Origin: Clostridiales bacterium
Lineage (GTDB): Bacteria; Bacillota; Clostridia; Christensenellales; Aristaeellaceae
Length of the DNA: 58,593 nucleotides
Direction: 5' to 3'
Assembly (NCBI GenBank): GCA_012729115.1
Contig: JAAYDR010000047.1
Location: forward strand, 1 to 58,593
A program made the translations under genes and the position numbers. Below the pieces are notes generated by a model. It made no database searches. It was not told the DNA's origin and saw only the letters and a list, made by a program, of their open reading frames with translations. How positions within the stretch are numbered: the first letter of the stretch is position 1; each line of letters starts with the position of its first letter. Positions 50,118 through 58,593 of this stretch are shown piece after piece.

Positions 50118-50168
50118 GATGCGATACAAACGGGTACAAGCCCGTTTGGGGGAAAGGCAGGGGCATTC

Positions 50169-51902
50169 ATGGAGAAAAGTCCGGTTAAATCCAATTTCAT
50201 ATGGGACATCATCCGGGAGGATCTCGCCAGCGGTCGCACCCAGCGGGTGCACACGCGTTTCCCGCCCGAGCCCAACGGCTATCTGCACATCGGCCATTGC
50301 AAGGCCTTTATCGCGGATTTCTCCGCTGCCGAGGATTTTGGCGGCTTGGCCAATCTGCGCTTTGACGATACCAACCCCGCCAAGGAGGAGACCGAGTACG
50401 TCGAGGGCATCATGGAGGATATCCGCTGGCTTGGCTATGATTGGAACGGCGGCCTGTTCTTCGCCAGCGACTATTACCTCAAGTGCTACGAAATTGCCGA
50501 GGATTGGATCAAACGGGACCTGGCCTATGTGTGCGAGCTCTCCCCGGACCAGGTGCGGGAATACCGCGGCACCCTAACCCAGCCCGGCAAAAATAGTCCC
50601 TACCGGGACCGCCCGGCTGCAGAAAGCCTCGATTTGTTCCGGCGGATGCGGGCCGGCGAGTTTCCAGAGGGCTCTATGATTCTGCGCATGAAGATCGATA
50701 TGGCCAGCCCCAACATGAACATGCGGGACCCGGCCATGTACCGGATCCTCTATAAGGAGCACCACCGCACCGGCAAGGAATGGTGCATTTACCCCATGTA
50801 CGACTTTTCCCATCCCATCGGAGATGCCCTGGAGGGAATTACCCACAGTCTTTGCTCTCTGGAGTATGAGGACCACCGCCCCCTGTATGACTGGGTGGTG
50901 GAAAAGGCGGCCAACATGCTGCCCAGCAGGCCCCGTCAGATTGAGTTTTCCCGCCTGAACCTGACCCGTACCGTCATGTCCAAGCGCTATCTGCGCATGC
51001 TGGTGGAGACCGGGGCAGTGCGCGGCTGGGATGACCCCCGGATGCCCACCCTGTGCGCCATGCGTCGCCGGGGCTTCACCCCCGCCTCCATCCGCAATTT
51101 CATCGATCAGGTGGGGATGTCTAAAACCGACAGCACCGTAGACTATGCCTTCCTGGAATACTGCGTTCGGGAGGACCTGGGCAGTCTTGTGCCAAGGGCC
51201 ATGGCCGTGGTGAATCCCCTGAAGGTCATTTTAACCAACTGGCCCCAGGACAGACGGGAAGACCTGACTCTGGAGAATCACCCCGACCATCCGGAGATGG
51301 GGTCCCACACCGTCACTCTGACCCGGGAGATTTACATCGAGAAGGAGGACTTCATGGAAGTCCCCCCCAAGAAATACTTCCGTATGTTCCCTGGCGGCGA
51401 AGTGCGCCTGAAGGGTGCGTACATCGTTCGTTGCGACGGCTGCGAAAAGGATGCAGACGGCAACATTACCGCCGTGCTCTGCACCGTGGATCTGGACACC
51501 AGGAACGGCACCGAAGGCGCCAACCGAAAGGTCAAGGGTACCCTTCACTGGGTCAGCGCCAGCGAAGGTCTTCCCTTTGAAGCCCGTCTCTACGAACCCC
51601 TGCTTCGGGAGGAAGGTTCTGCAGACGACGTGCCTGCCGACAGCGCAGCTGACGAGGAGGAAACCACCTCCATGAGCAGCGCCGCAGACAACAAAAACTT
51701 CCTCAGCCGTCTCAACCCCAACAGCCTCACTGTCTGTCAGGGCTATATGGAGCCCTTCCTGGCTTCCGCCAAGGTTGGAGATACCTTCCAGTTCCTGCGG
51801 ATGGGGTATTTCTGCAAAGACCAGGACAGCACCGATGTTCTTCCTGTCTTCAACCGGGTGGTAGGCCTCAAAGATACCTTTAAGAAACAGGTAAGCCTGT
51901 AA
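50169..51902 (+). CDS. glnS: Glutaminyl-tRNA synthetase
   Basis: A 577-residue class I synthetase that charges tRNA-Gln. HIGH-type motif GYLHIGHCK (near residue 42) and KMSKS-type VMSKRYL (near 275) are present, with RFPPEPNG before the first and RFDDTNP, typical of GlnRS rather than GluRS. The anticodon-binding beta-barrels follow from about residue 340. An acidic, Ser-rich stretch (about 482-510, EEGSADDVPADSAADEEE) interrupts the second barrel. Start at 50169. It is followed by gltX after 42 nt. Confidence 0.93.
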   Translation: MEKSPVKSNFIWDIIREDLASGRTQRVHTRFPPEPNGYLHIGHCKAFIADFSAAEDFGGLANLRFDDTNPAKEETEYVEGIMEDIRWLGYDWNGGLFFASDYYLKCYEIAEDWIKRDLAYVCELSPDQVREYRGTLTQPGKNSPYRDRPAAESLDLFRRMRAGEFPEGSMILRMKIDMASPNMNMRDPAMYRILYKEHHRTGKEWCIYPMYDFSHPIGDALEGITHSLCSLEYEDHRPLYDWVVEKAANMLPSRPRQIEFSRLNLTRTVMSKRYLRMLVETGAVRGWDDPRMPTLCAMRRRGFTPASIRNFIDQVGMSKTDSTVDYAFLEYCVREDLGSLVPRAMAVVNPLKVILTNWPQDRREDLTLENHPDHPEMGSHTVTLTREIYIEKEDFMEVPPKKYFRMFPGGEVRLKGAYIVRCDGCEKDADGNITAVLCTVDLDTRNGTEGANRKVKGTLHWVSASEGLPFEARLYEPLLREEGSADDVPADSAADEEETTSMSSAADNKNFLSRLNPNSLTVCQGYMEPFLASAKVGDTFQFLRMGYFCKDQDSTDVLPVFNRVVGLKDTFKKQVSL

Positions 51903-51944
51903 GGGTGATCCCCTGGTGGTTGCCCTGGAAGGAGGTTCTTTCCC

Positions 51945-53402
51945 ATGATTCGTACCCGATTTGCCCCCAGCCCCACGGGATATCTGCATCTGGGCGGTCT
52001 GCGCACTGCCCTGTATACCTACCTTTTCGCCAAGCAGCAAAACGGCGTCTTTCTCCTGCGGGTGGAGGATACCGACCAGGAGCGGGAGGTTCCCGGCGCG
52101 GTTGAACTGATCTACCAGAGCCTGCGCCAGGCAGGGCTCCTGTATGACGAAGGTCCCGACGTGGGCGGACCTTATGGCCCTTACATCCAAAGCCAACGCA
52201 AGGCCACCTACATGCCCTATGCCATGCAGCTGGTGGAAAGCGGAGCGGCCTATCCCTGTTTCTGCACCAAGGAGGAACTGGCTGAACGCCGGGCAAAGGC
52301 CGAGTCCGAGACCCCCGGCCAATGGAAGTACGACAAGCATTGTCTCCATCTGCCCAGGGAGGAGGCCCTGGCCCGGATGAAAGCCGGAGAACCCTTTGTG
52401 ATCCGGCAGAATGTGCCTACCACAGGCAGCGCAGGCTTTGACGACCTGCTCTACGGCCATGTGGAGGCCCCCTGCGACACCCTGGACGATAACGTGCTCA
52501 TCAAGGCTGACGGCCTGCCCACCTACAACTTTGCCAATGTGATTGACGACCATCTTATGGAGATCACTCACGTGATGCGGGGCACGGAGTACTTAAGTTC
52601 CACCCCCAAGTACAACCTGCTCTATGAGGCCCTTGGCTGGAAGCCCCCGGTGTATATCCACCTGCCCCCGGTGATGAAGGACGCCAGCCGCAAGCTCTCC
52701 AAACGCTATGGCGACCCCAGTTTTGAGGATCTGCTTGCCCAGGGGTACGTACGGGAGGCCATCATCAACTTTATCGCGCTGCTGGGATGGAGCCCCGGAG
52801 ACGAGCGGGAATTCTTCACGCTGGAAGAACTGGTGCAGGCCTTTGACGTGAAGGGGCTTAGCAAGGCTCCGGCCATCTTCAATACGGAAAAACTGGTCTG
52901 GTTCAACCATGAGTATATCAGCCGCATGGATTTTGAGGATTATCTGGCCATGGCCACGCCCTGGTTTGACAAAGTCCTGGCAGGCAAAGGCACAGACTAT
53001 CGCCGCCTAGCCGAGCTGATGCACACCCGCACCGAGGTCTTTGACCGGGTGCCGGACCAGGTGCGTTTTCTTGCGGAACTGCCGGACTATGACATTGAGC
53101 TTTACACCCACAAAAAGATGAAGACAGACGCGGTCCTCTCCCTCCAGGTGCTGGAACTGGCCAGTCCCGTACTGGCGGAGCTGCCGTCCTTTCGCGAGGA
53201 AGCTGTGAAGGAAGCACTCATGATCCTGGCCCAGAAGCACGAGCTCAAGACCGGCCAGATGATGTGGCCTGTGCGTACAGCCCTCTCCGGCCTTCACAGC
53301 ACCCCCGGCGGGGCTACGGAAATCGCCTATCTGCTGGGTAAAGAGGAAAGCCTGCGCCGGATCCACATCGGCATCGAAAAACTCCGGCAGGCCGGACAAT
53401 AA
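51945..53402 (+). CDS. gltX: Glutamyl-tRNA synthetase
   Basis: A 485-residue class I synthetase for tRNA-Glu. RFAPSPTGYLHLGGLRTAL (HIGH-type motif near residue 14), RVEDTDQER, RGTEYLSSTPKY and KLSKRYGD (KMSKS-type, near 250) are diagnostic of bacterial GltX. The C-terminal helical anticodon-binding domain is complete and ends IHIGIEKLRQ. GGAAGGAGG lies before the ATG. Because GlnRS is encoded next to it, this enzyme can be discriminating (tRNA-Glu only), but that cannot be read directly here. Confidence 0.95.
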   Translation: MIRTRFAPSPTGYLHLGGLRTALYTYLFAKQQNGVFLLRVEDTDQEREVPGAVELIYQSLRQAGLLYDEGPDVGGPYGPYIQSQRKATYMPYAMQLVESGAAYPCFCTKEELAERRAKAESETPGQWKYDKHCLHLPREEALARMKAGEPFVIRQNVPTTGSAGFDDLLYGHVEAPCDTLDDNVLIKADGLPTYNFANVIDDHLMEITHVMRGTEYLSSTPKYNLLYEALGWKPPVYIHLPPVMKDASRKLSKRYGDPSFEDLLAQGYVREAIINFIALLGWSPGDEREFFTLEELVQAFDVKGLSKAPAIFNTEKLVWFNHEYISRMDFEDYLAMATPWFDKVLAGKGTDYRRLAELMHTRTEVFDRVPDQVRFLAELPDYDIELYTHKKMKTDAVLSLQVLELASPVLAELPSFREEAVKEALMILAQKHELKTGQMMWPVRTALSGLHSTPGGATEIAYLLGKEESLRRIHIGIEKLRQAGQ

Positions 53403-53460
53403 GCCAGAGAGATCTTCCGGGGCATCGTTCCCTGTATCCCATTCCTGAAAGGAGCCCATC

Positions 53461-55881
53461 ATGGACGAGCAACGCACCTACCGGCCGGAGGTCATCGAGC
53501 CCAAATGGCAAAAAAAGTGGGAAGAAAGCGGCATCTTCAAAGCCCAATTCCCCAGCGATAAACCCAAATACTACTGCCTCATCGAGTTCCCCTATCCCAG
53601 CGGCAACGGCCTGCATGTGGGCCACCCCCGCAGCAACACCGCGCTGGACATCATAGCCCGCAAGCGGCGTATGGAGGGTTACAATGTCCTCTATCCCATC
53701 GGGTATGACGCTTTTGGCCTGCCCACGGAAAACTACGCCATCAAAAACAAAGTGCATCCGGCTGCTGTAACCAGGAACAACATCGACCATTTCCGCAGCC
53801 AGCTCAAACGCCTGGGCTTCAGCTTTGACTACAGCCGGGAGGTGGACACCACCGATCCCGCCTATTACAAGTGGACCCAATGGATCTTCCTCAAACTGCT
53901 GGAAAAGGGCCTGGCCTACAAGGCCGAGATGCCCATTAACTGGTGCGTCAGCTGCAAGTGCGGCCTGGCCAACGAGGAAGTGGTGGGCGGTGTTTGCGAA
54001 CGCTGCGGCGGCGAGGTGGTACGCAAGGTCAAGAAGCAGTGGATGCTGCGCATCACCGACTATGCCCAAAAGCTCCTGGACGGCCTGGATCACGTGGACT
54101 TCATCGAGAAGGTCAAGACCCAGCAGCGCAACTGGATTGGCCGAAGCGAGGGGGCGGAGGTGGACTTCGCCATCGCCGGAACCGATGAAAAGCTCCGGGT
54201 TTATACCACCCGGCCCGACACCCTCTTTGGAGCTACCTATATGGTCATCAGCCCCGAGCATCCCCTGATCGAGGCCCGCAAATCCCAGATCCTCAATTAC
54301 GAAGCCGTCGCCCAATACCGTGCCGCTGCCGCAAAGAAGAGCGATTTTGAGCGCACCGAGCTGGCCAAGGACAAGACCGGTGTGGAGATTATGGGGCTGC
54401 GGGCGATCAACCCTGCCACCGGCAAGGAGATCCCCCTGTGGGTCAGCGATTATGTGCTGATGTCCTACGGCACCGGGGCCATCATGGCCGTGCCAGCCCA
54501 TGACAGCCGGGACTGGGCCTTTGCCAGCAAGTTTGGCCTCCCCATGGTGGAGGTGGTCAGCGGAGGCGACATTTCCCAAGCCCCCTATGACGACATTGAC
54601 GAAGGCATCCTGGTGAACAGCGATTTCCTGAACGGCCTCACAGTGGCGCAGGCCAAGGAAAAAATGATTGCCTGGCTTACCCAGAAGGGGCTGGGCCAGG
54701 TCAAGGTCAACTTCAAGCTCAGGGACTGGGTGTTCAGCCGCCAGCGCTACTGGGGCGAGCCCATTCCTGTGATCAACTGCCCTCACTGCGGCGCTGTGCC
54801 TGTGCCTGAGGATCAGCTTCCTGTACTGCTGCCCCAGGTGGACAACTACGAGCCCACCGATGACGGCGAAAGCCCCCTCTCCGCCATGACGGATTGGGTC
54901 AATGTGGCCTGTCCCCGATGCGGTACCCCTGCCATGCGGGAAACTGACACCATGCCCCAATGGGCGGGCAGCAGCTGGTATTTCCTGCGCTATTGCGACC
55001 CCCACAACCCCAACGCTTTTGCAAGCGCCCAGACCCTGTCCTACTTCATGCCTGTGGACTGGTACAACGGCGGTATGGAACACACCACCCTGCATCTGCT
55101 CTACAGCCGCTTCTGGCATCAGGTGCTCCACGACCTGGGTTATGTGGACGCTCCGGAGCCCTACCAAAAGCGCACCAGCCATGGCATGATTCTGGGCGAG
55201 AACAACGAAAAGATGTCCAAATCCCGGGGCAATGTCATTAACCCCGATGATATCGTGTCCGAGTTGGGCGCCGACGCCTTCCGCCTGTATGAGATGTTCA
55301 TGGGCGCTTTTGACCAGGCTATTCCCTGGAGCACCAATGGCGCCCGCGGCTGCCGCCGCTTTTTGGACCGGGTATGGCGTCTCCAGGACATGATCCGCCC
55401 CGGCAAGGGCTTCCGGGAGTCCCTCACCCCCCTGATGCATGAAACCATCAAGAAGGTTGGCGACGACTATGAGGCCATGAAATTCAACACGGCCATCGCT
55501 GCCATGATGACCCTGGTCAATGAACTCTACGCCGCCTCCGGGGCCACCCGGGAGGAACTGCGTACCCTCCTGCTGCTTCTCTCCCCAGTCGCCCCCCACC
55601 TGTGCGAGGAAATGTGGGAACTGATGGGCTTTGGCGGCATTCTGGCCCTCACCCCCTGGCCCCGCTACGACGAGGCAGCCATGAAGCGCAGCCAGGTGGA
55701 AATTGCCGTCCAGGTGAATGGCAAGGTCCGCGGCCACCTGATGGTCTCCCCGGATCTTACCCCTGAGCAGGCTGCCGCAGAGCTTCCCACCCTGGAGGAG
55801 GTCCGCCAAATAACCGGTGGCAAGCCCATCGCCAAGGTGATCTTTGTTCCCGGCAGGCTGTGCAATTTGATTGTAAAATAA
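53461..55881 (+). CDS. leuS: Leucyl-tRNA synthetase
   Basis: An 806-residue class I synthetase with all expected parts. HIGH-type motif GNGLHVGHPRS (near residue 49), zinc-type KCGLANEEV...CERCGG, the CP1 editing domain (about 220-400, with TTRPDTLFGATYMV and YGTGAIMAVPAHD), a second zinc pair (NCPHCG and CPRCGTP), KMSKS as ENNEKMSKSRGN (near 582), the anticodon-binding helices and the C-terminal VQVNGKVRG domain. AAAGGAG lies 7 nt before the ATG. It closes the three-synthetase run and is followed by a strong hairpin. No T-box leader fits in the 58 nt gap before it. Confidence 0.97.
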   Translation: MDEQRTYRPEVIEPKWQKKWEESGIFKAQFPSDKPKYYCLIEFPYPSGNGLHVGHPRSNTALDIIARKRRMEGYNVLYPIGYDAFGLPTENYAIKNKVHPAAVTRNNIDHFRSQLKRLGFSFDYSREVDTTDPAYYKWTQWIFLKLLEKGLAYKAEMPINWCVSCKCGLANEEVVGGVCERCGGEVVRKVKKQWMLRITDYAQKLLDGLDHVDFIEKVKTQQRNWIGRSEGAEVDFAIAGTDEKLRVYTTRPDTLFGATYMVISPEHPLIEARKSQILNYEAVAQYRAAAAKKSDFERTELAKDKTGVEIMGLRAINPATGKEIPLWVSDYVLMSYGTGAIMAVPAHDSRDWAFASKFGLPMVEVVSGGDISQAPYDDIDEGILVNSDFLNGLTVAQAKEKMIAWLTQKGLGQVKVNFKLRDWVFSRQRYWGEPIPVINCPHCGAVPVPEDQLPVLLPQVDNYEPTDDGESPLSAMTDWVNVACPRCGTPAMRETDTMPQWAGSSWYFLRYCDPHNPNAFASAQTLSYFMPVDWYNGGMEHTTLHLLYSRFWHQVLHDLGYVDAPEPYQKRTSHGMILGENNEKMSKSRGNVINPDDIVSELGADAFRLYEMFMGAFDQAIPWSTNGARGCRRFLDRVWRLQDMIRPGKGFRESLTPLMHETIKKVGDDYEAMKFNTAIAAMMTLVNELYAASGATREELRTLLLLLSPVAPHLCEEMWELMGFGGILALTPWPRYDEAAMKRSQVEIAVQVNGKVRGHLMVSPDLTPEQAAAELPTLEEVRQITGGKPIAKVIFVPGRLCNLIVK

Positions 55882-55901
55882 GAACTGGGGTAAAGGATGG
55901 A

Positions 55902-55925
55902 GGGGGAGCGCGCCTGCGCTCCCCC
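55902..55925 (+). terminator. Terminator of leuS
   Basis: GGGGGAGCGC and GCGCTCCCCC form a perfect 10 bp stem with a 4 nt loop, followed by CCTTTGATTC. It lies between leuS and the convergent ytvI-like gene. Confidence 0.75.
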
Positions 55926-55934
55926 CCTTTGATT

Positions 55935-57140
55935 CTATTTCGTCGCCCGTATCTTAAAAGGCTTTTTCTCCCCACCGGGCAAGGTCAACTCTCCATCGGC
56001 CTTTGGTATATCCACCTTGGGCACATCCACCTTGGGCGGAATCGCCGCACCCTGATCCGCCTCCAGCACCACCTTGACGATGTTCAGCAGAACCGGGCCA
56101 CCCAGAATCCCCAGCGCCCCCATCATCCGGTAACCCGCATACATGGCAATCATGGTGGCCAGCGGGTACAGACCCAGGTTCTTGCCTACAATACGGGGTT
56201 CAAAGATCTGCCGGATCACAATCGTGCCCACATAAGCGCATGCCATAAACACACCGGAAAAAATATCGCCGGAAATAAAGCCGAATATGCTTAACGGGAT
56301 CAAAAACAATCCCGCGCCGATCACCGGCAGCGCATCTGCAATTCCAATGAAAAGGCCCAGCAGCAATCCGTAGCGCACCCGAAAAATCAGGAAGGAGCCC
56401 GTCAGGAACAGGATGATGATGAAAGACACGTTCAGCTGGCTCTTGATCTGCCCAAAGAGAGAGTGTAACAGGTTGGTCTTGATCAGACTGCTATGGGTAC
56501 GCACGTCCTGGGGGAAGGTTCTGCGGAAAAAAGCCGCGATCCGCTCCTTGTCCGCTGTCAGGTAATAGGTGCCCATGATGGTCAGCACAACGGACAGCAC
56601 CACATCCACAATGGACATCGCCGAGCGCCACGCACCCACCGTCACCCAGGAGGTGAGCTTGCTGGCCCATCCCGCCACCGTTTTACCGATGGAGGCGATC
56701 ATATCATTCAGGCTGCTCTGTAAAAAGCTGGGCAGCACGTTCTGGTATTCCCGATAAAGATTCTGGATCCAGGGAATCGCCGTCCCGTTGACCCAGCGCA
56801 GAAGCTCCGGCACCGAGTCCTTCAGGGACAGAATTTCCCGCCACAGCCGGTTCACGGTGATCACCATGAGTACGGCCAGCAGGCCGAACAACACCAGCAT
56901 ACCCAGCATCGTGGCAATGTTGCGGGCCAGCTTGAACTTTTGCAGCAACCCGGACACCAGCCGCACAAAAGGCTCCAGGATCAAGGAAAACAAGCCTGCC
57001 ACCACAAAGGGCCAGCAATACGGAAGCGCCACCACCAGCAACCAGGCAACCGCCAGTGTAATGGCGATCAGCATACATTTGCGGGGAATCCCATTCATTC
57101 GCCGGTTCCAGTCCGCCACTCGCGTCAGGAATACCTGCAT
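55935..57140 (-). CDS. ytvI: Sporulation integral membrane protein YtvI (AI-2E/PerM family)
   Basis: A 401-residue membrane protein with about eight hydrophobic segments: two pairs at the N-terminus (ALPYCWPFVVAGLFSLILEP), a long soluble stretch (about 95-160) and a C-terminal group with GIADALPVIGAGLFLIP and LGLYPLATMIAMYAG. This is the AI-2E transporter/PerM fold, and the organisation fits the YtvI sporulation branch. Its cargo is unknown. The C-terminal tail has a short Val-Pro-Lys repeat (PPKVDVPKVDIPKADG). AAAGGGAGG lies upstream of the ATG at 57140. It converges on leuS. Confidence 0.88.
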   Translation of the reverse strand: MQVFLTRVADWNRRMNGIPRKCMLIAITLAVAWLLVVALPYCWPFVVAGLFSLILEPFVRLVSGLLQKFKLARNIATMLGMLVLFGLLAVLMVITVNRLWREILSLKDSVPELLRWVNGTAIPWIQNLYREYQNVLPSFLQSSLNDMIASIGKTVAGWASKLTSWVTVGAWRSAMSIVDVVLSVVLTIMGTYYLTADKERIAAFFRRTFPQDVRTHSSLIKTNLLHSLFGQIKSQLNVSFIIILFLTGSFLIFRVRYGLLLGLFIGIADALPVIGAGLFLIPLSIFGFISGDIFSGVFMACAYVGTIVIRQIFEPRIVGKNLGLYPLATMIAMYAGYRMMGALGILGGPVLLNIVKVVLEADQGAAIPPKVDVPKVDIPKADGELTLPGGEKKPFKIRATK

Positions 57141-57277
57141 GGCATGACCTCCCTTTCAGGCGGGGCTCCGGTGACCCATCTGTACGGATAACGTGCATGG
57201 AGTCATTTTAACGGATTTCCAGCCCTTTGGCAAGAGGCGGCGGCAGGAAACCCTGATATCCTACCGGCACAGGAAAT

Positions 57278-57309
57278 CGGCGCGAACCTTTCATGGGAGG
57301 TTGGCGCCG
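57278..57309. terminator. Hairpin between the lipoprotein and ytvI genes
   Basis: CGGCGC/GCGCCG plus AACCT/AGGTT form a stem of 11 pairs with one internal mismatch and an 8 nt loop. On the plus strand TTTTG follows; on the minus strand, the direction of the genes, ATTTCC follows. It is the only structure in the 214 nt gap (57141-57354). Confidence 0.5.
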
Positions 57310-57354
57310 TTTTGCGGTTTGCTCTTGGCCTTGAGTCTTCCCGTTTTTGCTGAA

Positions 57355-57969
57355 TCAGGATGCCGGAGTGGTGATGGGTTGCGTTGTCGTCGTGGTCGTG
57401 GTATTCGTATTGGTATTCGTGTTGGTGTTGGTGTTCATGTTGGTCGGGTTGGCAATCTGTGCGGCCAGCTCCAGCACCCGGGTCTGCAACTCCGCAAAGG
57501 TGATCTCGTTCTTGGTCACCTGGTCCCATATCTTCTGAATTTCCTGTACCATCTTTTTATCGTCGGTCACATGAGTCACAGTGATGCTTTTCTCTGTCGT
57601 CTGTACCCGCTGTTCGATCATCTGCTTGATCCGGTCCGTTAGTCCCCCCTGGTACTGGGTATCATACTGAATGCCCACCAGGGCGATATTGCCCGCTGCC
57701 AGCACGTCCGCGTTGCTTAGCTCCGAAAGCTTTTCCACTTCCTTTTTAATGGCGGTGCTCACCCGCACCACGTCCTCCAGCGTAGTCACCCCTGCCTGAA
57801 CGGTAGGGGTGACAGTTGCTGTCGGCATTGCGGTGACCATCGGCGTTTCCGTCATCATGGGGCTAACGACGGGGCTGGGGCTGGGCAGCGTATCCGCGTT
57901 GCTGGCGCAACCGCTCAGAACCGCTACACTCAGCACCATGAGAACCAAGAGAATCCATCTTTTTTTCAA
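57355..57969 (-). CDS. Lipoprotein of the YhcN/YlaJ sporulation family
   Basis: A 204-residue exported lipoprotein: KKRWILLVLMVLSVAVLSGC gives a lipobox LSGC (Cys near residue 21). A Pro/Thr-rich spacer follows, then a small alpha/beta domain (about 65-165, VVRVSTAIKKEVEKLSELSNADVLAAGN...ALVGIQY) typical of YhcN/YlaJ spore lipoproteins. The tail is an Asn-Thr repeat. The TTG at 57969 is the likely start, with GAGGAGG 9 nt upstream; a TTG at 58002 lacks one. It probably sits on the forespore membrane or spore coat side; function in germination is inferred from the family. Confidence 0.8.
   Translation of the reverse strand: MKKRWILLVLMVLSVAVLSGCASNADTLPSPSPVVSPMMTETPMVTAMPTATVTPTVQAGVTTLEDVVRVSTAIKKEVEKLSELSNADVLAAGNIALVGIQYDTQYQGGLTDRIKQMIEQRVQTTEKSITVTHVTDDKKMVQEIQKIWDQVTKNEITFAELQTRVLELAAQIANPTNMNTNTNTNTNTNTTTTTTTQPITTPAS
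57383..57443 (-). repeat. Low-complexity Asn-Thr coding repeat
   Basis: Imperfect 6 nt units (GTTGGT/GTATTC on the plus strand) encode alternating Asn-Thr and then poly-Thr at the lipoprotein's C-terminus. Such tracts vary in length by slippage. Confidence 0.75.
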
Positions 57970-58065
57970 TGTAGTTCGCCTCCTCGCGGCTATTGTGTGC
58001 AAATTCTGCCGGGCATATCAGCGACAATCATTGGATTCCTTTCAACAATGTGGCATCGCTCCGCC

Positions 58066-58094
58066 TTGACGTTGCTTTGCGGATTGCGTATAAT
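58066..58094 (+). promoter_or_regulatory. Sigma-A promoter of the small exported protein gene
   Basis: TTGACG (58066-58071), 17 nt, TATAAT (58089-58094); leader of about 55 nt before the GTG at 58152. Confidence 0.7.
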
Positions 58095-58151
58095 GTCGAC
58101 ATGTGCCCGCGGCGAAGTTTCCATATTTCATCATGAAAGGCAGGGACGGCT

Positions 58152-58499
58152 GTGCAAAGTCGATGTGCGAAATTTTTGCTTTGCGTTGCTTTGGTTTTTC
58201 TGTCTCTGTTCTTGCTGAGCGCATTGATAGAAGGCCCCGCCTCCGCCGCCGTGCCGCTCCCCAAGACCCCTGTGGAGAACGCGGCCCTCTGGCCGGTCAG
58301 CCTGAGCGTTCATGATCTGTTTGGCTTTTCCCCCTTATCCCAGCGGATGCAAAAGCCTTACGCAACCCCTGCTGAATCCCCCGAATTTGAAGCTCCGGGC
58401 CCACTTCCCTGCCGGGACGCCAATGGCCGGGTTCTGCGCAGCGCCGGGTATGTAGATTGTGCCTTTGTGATTTTCGACCCTGAGTCTGCCGCAGGATAA
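58152..58499 (+). CDS. Small exported or membrane-anchored protein, unknown function
   Basis: A 115-residue protein with a hydrophobic N-terminus (KFLLCVALVFLSLFLLSALI, residues 7-26) and a likely signal peptidase site after PASA. The remaining 80 residues are Pro-rich, without recognised motif; two Cys (in LPCRDANG and YVDCAFVIF) could form a disulfide. The start is a GTG (58152) with a weak GGCAGGGA site; the clear promoter at 58066-58094 supports it being a real gene. I do not recognise the family. Confidence 0.6.
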   Translation: MQSRCAKFLLCVALVFLSLFLLSALIEGPASAAVPLPKTPVENAALWPVSLSVHDLFGFSPLSQRMQKPYATPAESPEFEAPGPLPCRDANGRVLRSAGYVDCAFVIFDPESAAG

Positions 58500-58556
58500 A
58501 ACATCCCTTCTTCCTTTCTTCTGACTCATTCTACTACGGAAGGACGGTATCATTCA

Positions 58557-58593
58557 TGAAAGTTGAGAAAGGCGGCAAGCCCAATGCCGGCAA
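58557..58593 (+). CDS. Start of a gene that continues beyond the window
   Basis: ATG at 58557 with GGAAGGA about 12 nt upstream; the first codons read MKVEKGGKPNAG. Too short to identify. Confidence 0.45.

Noticed and set aside
53314-55809. An 831-codon open frame on the minus strand across leuS
   Set aside because: Mirror of the strongly biased codon use of leuS; no ribosome binding site, low-complexity His/Gly/Val-rich translation with no family resemblance.
57991-58019. Sigma-G-like promoter (GATAT, 17 nt, CACAATA on the minus strand) for the spore lipoprotein
   Set aside because: The predicted transcript would start inside the ribosome binding site of the preferred TTG start.
1-58593. 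CRISPR arrays, tRNA or rRNA genes, complete insertion sequences, prophage
   Set aside because: No regularly spaced repeats, cloverleaf genes, transposase or phage structural genes were seen on either strand.

Overview
The window looks like chromosome of a moderately GC-rich, endospore-forming member of the Clostridia. Evidence is sigma-G, a SleB-YpeB germination pair, a YtvI-like sporulation membrane protein, a YhcN/YlaJ-like lipoprotein, strong AGGAGG ribosome binding sites, and anaerobic enzymes (a glycyl radical enzyme with its radical SAM activase, a ferredoxin-domain aldo/keto reductase). I cannot name the genus. By eye, the first 2.6 kb and the sugar-polymer genes are more AT-rich than the rest.

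Layout. (1) 1-8.9 kb: a surface-polysaccharide locus with four or five glycosyltransferase-type proteins, two of them related to galactofuranosyltransferases, a ferredoxin/FrhB/pyruvyl-transferase fusion and an ABC-2 export permease without its ATPase. It ends in a fragment of UDP-galactopyranose mutase that has supplied the last codons of the final glycosyltransferase. (2) 8.9-14.1 kb: a Gld-type ABC system (ATPase, permease, GldG-like, DUF4340), with a UxuR-like GntR regulator 2 nt behind it. (3) 14.2-29.2 kb: a hexuronate locus with a TRAP transporter (DctP, Q, M), mannonate dehydratase, a Gfo/Idh/MocA oxidoreductase, fructuronate reductase, glucuronate isomerase and a DMT permease. Then come a glycyl radical enzyme with an unusual active-site motif, its activase, a bicupin and mannose-6-phosphate isomerase. 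Palindromes resembling the UxuR operator precede dctP and the DMT gene. (4) 29.2-35.7 kb, minus strand: AraC regulator, NagB-like deaminase, a secreted Ntn-type amidase, DUF1015 and a sortase-B-like membrane protein that lacks the catalytic His and Cys.

(5) 35.9-40.7 kb: a small conserved protein, an ABC-F ATPase, then sleB-ypeB ending in a strong terminator. (6) 40.8-48.0 kb: a wrecked macrodomain gene behind an intact palindromic promoter, a monoacylglycerol-lipase-like hydrolase, aconitase, sigG, and a HAD-GNAT-FAD oxidoreductase operon. (7) 48.1-58.6 kb: a Cys-rich protein, the aldo/keto reductase, a glnS-gltX-leuS run, sporulation envelope genes, a small secreted protein and the first codons of another gene.

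How the genes fit together: region 3 reads as import of a uronate or uronide, isomerisation by UxaC, reduction by UxuB and dehydration by UxuA to 2-keto-3-deoxygluconate; the kinase and aldolase that would follow are not in the window. The glycyl radical enzyme module behind it probably handles a related sugar or polyol, but its substrate cannot be read from sequence. The most notable items are this enzyme, the catalytically dead sortase-like protein, and two pseudogenes (glf and macrodomain) hidden in apparently intergenic DNA.
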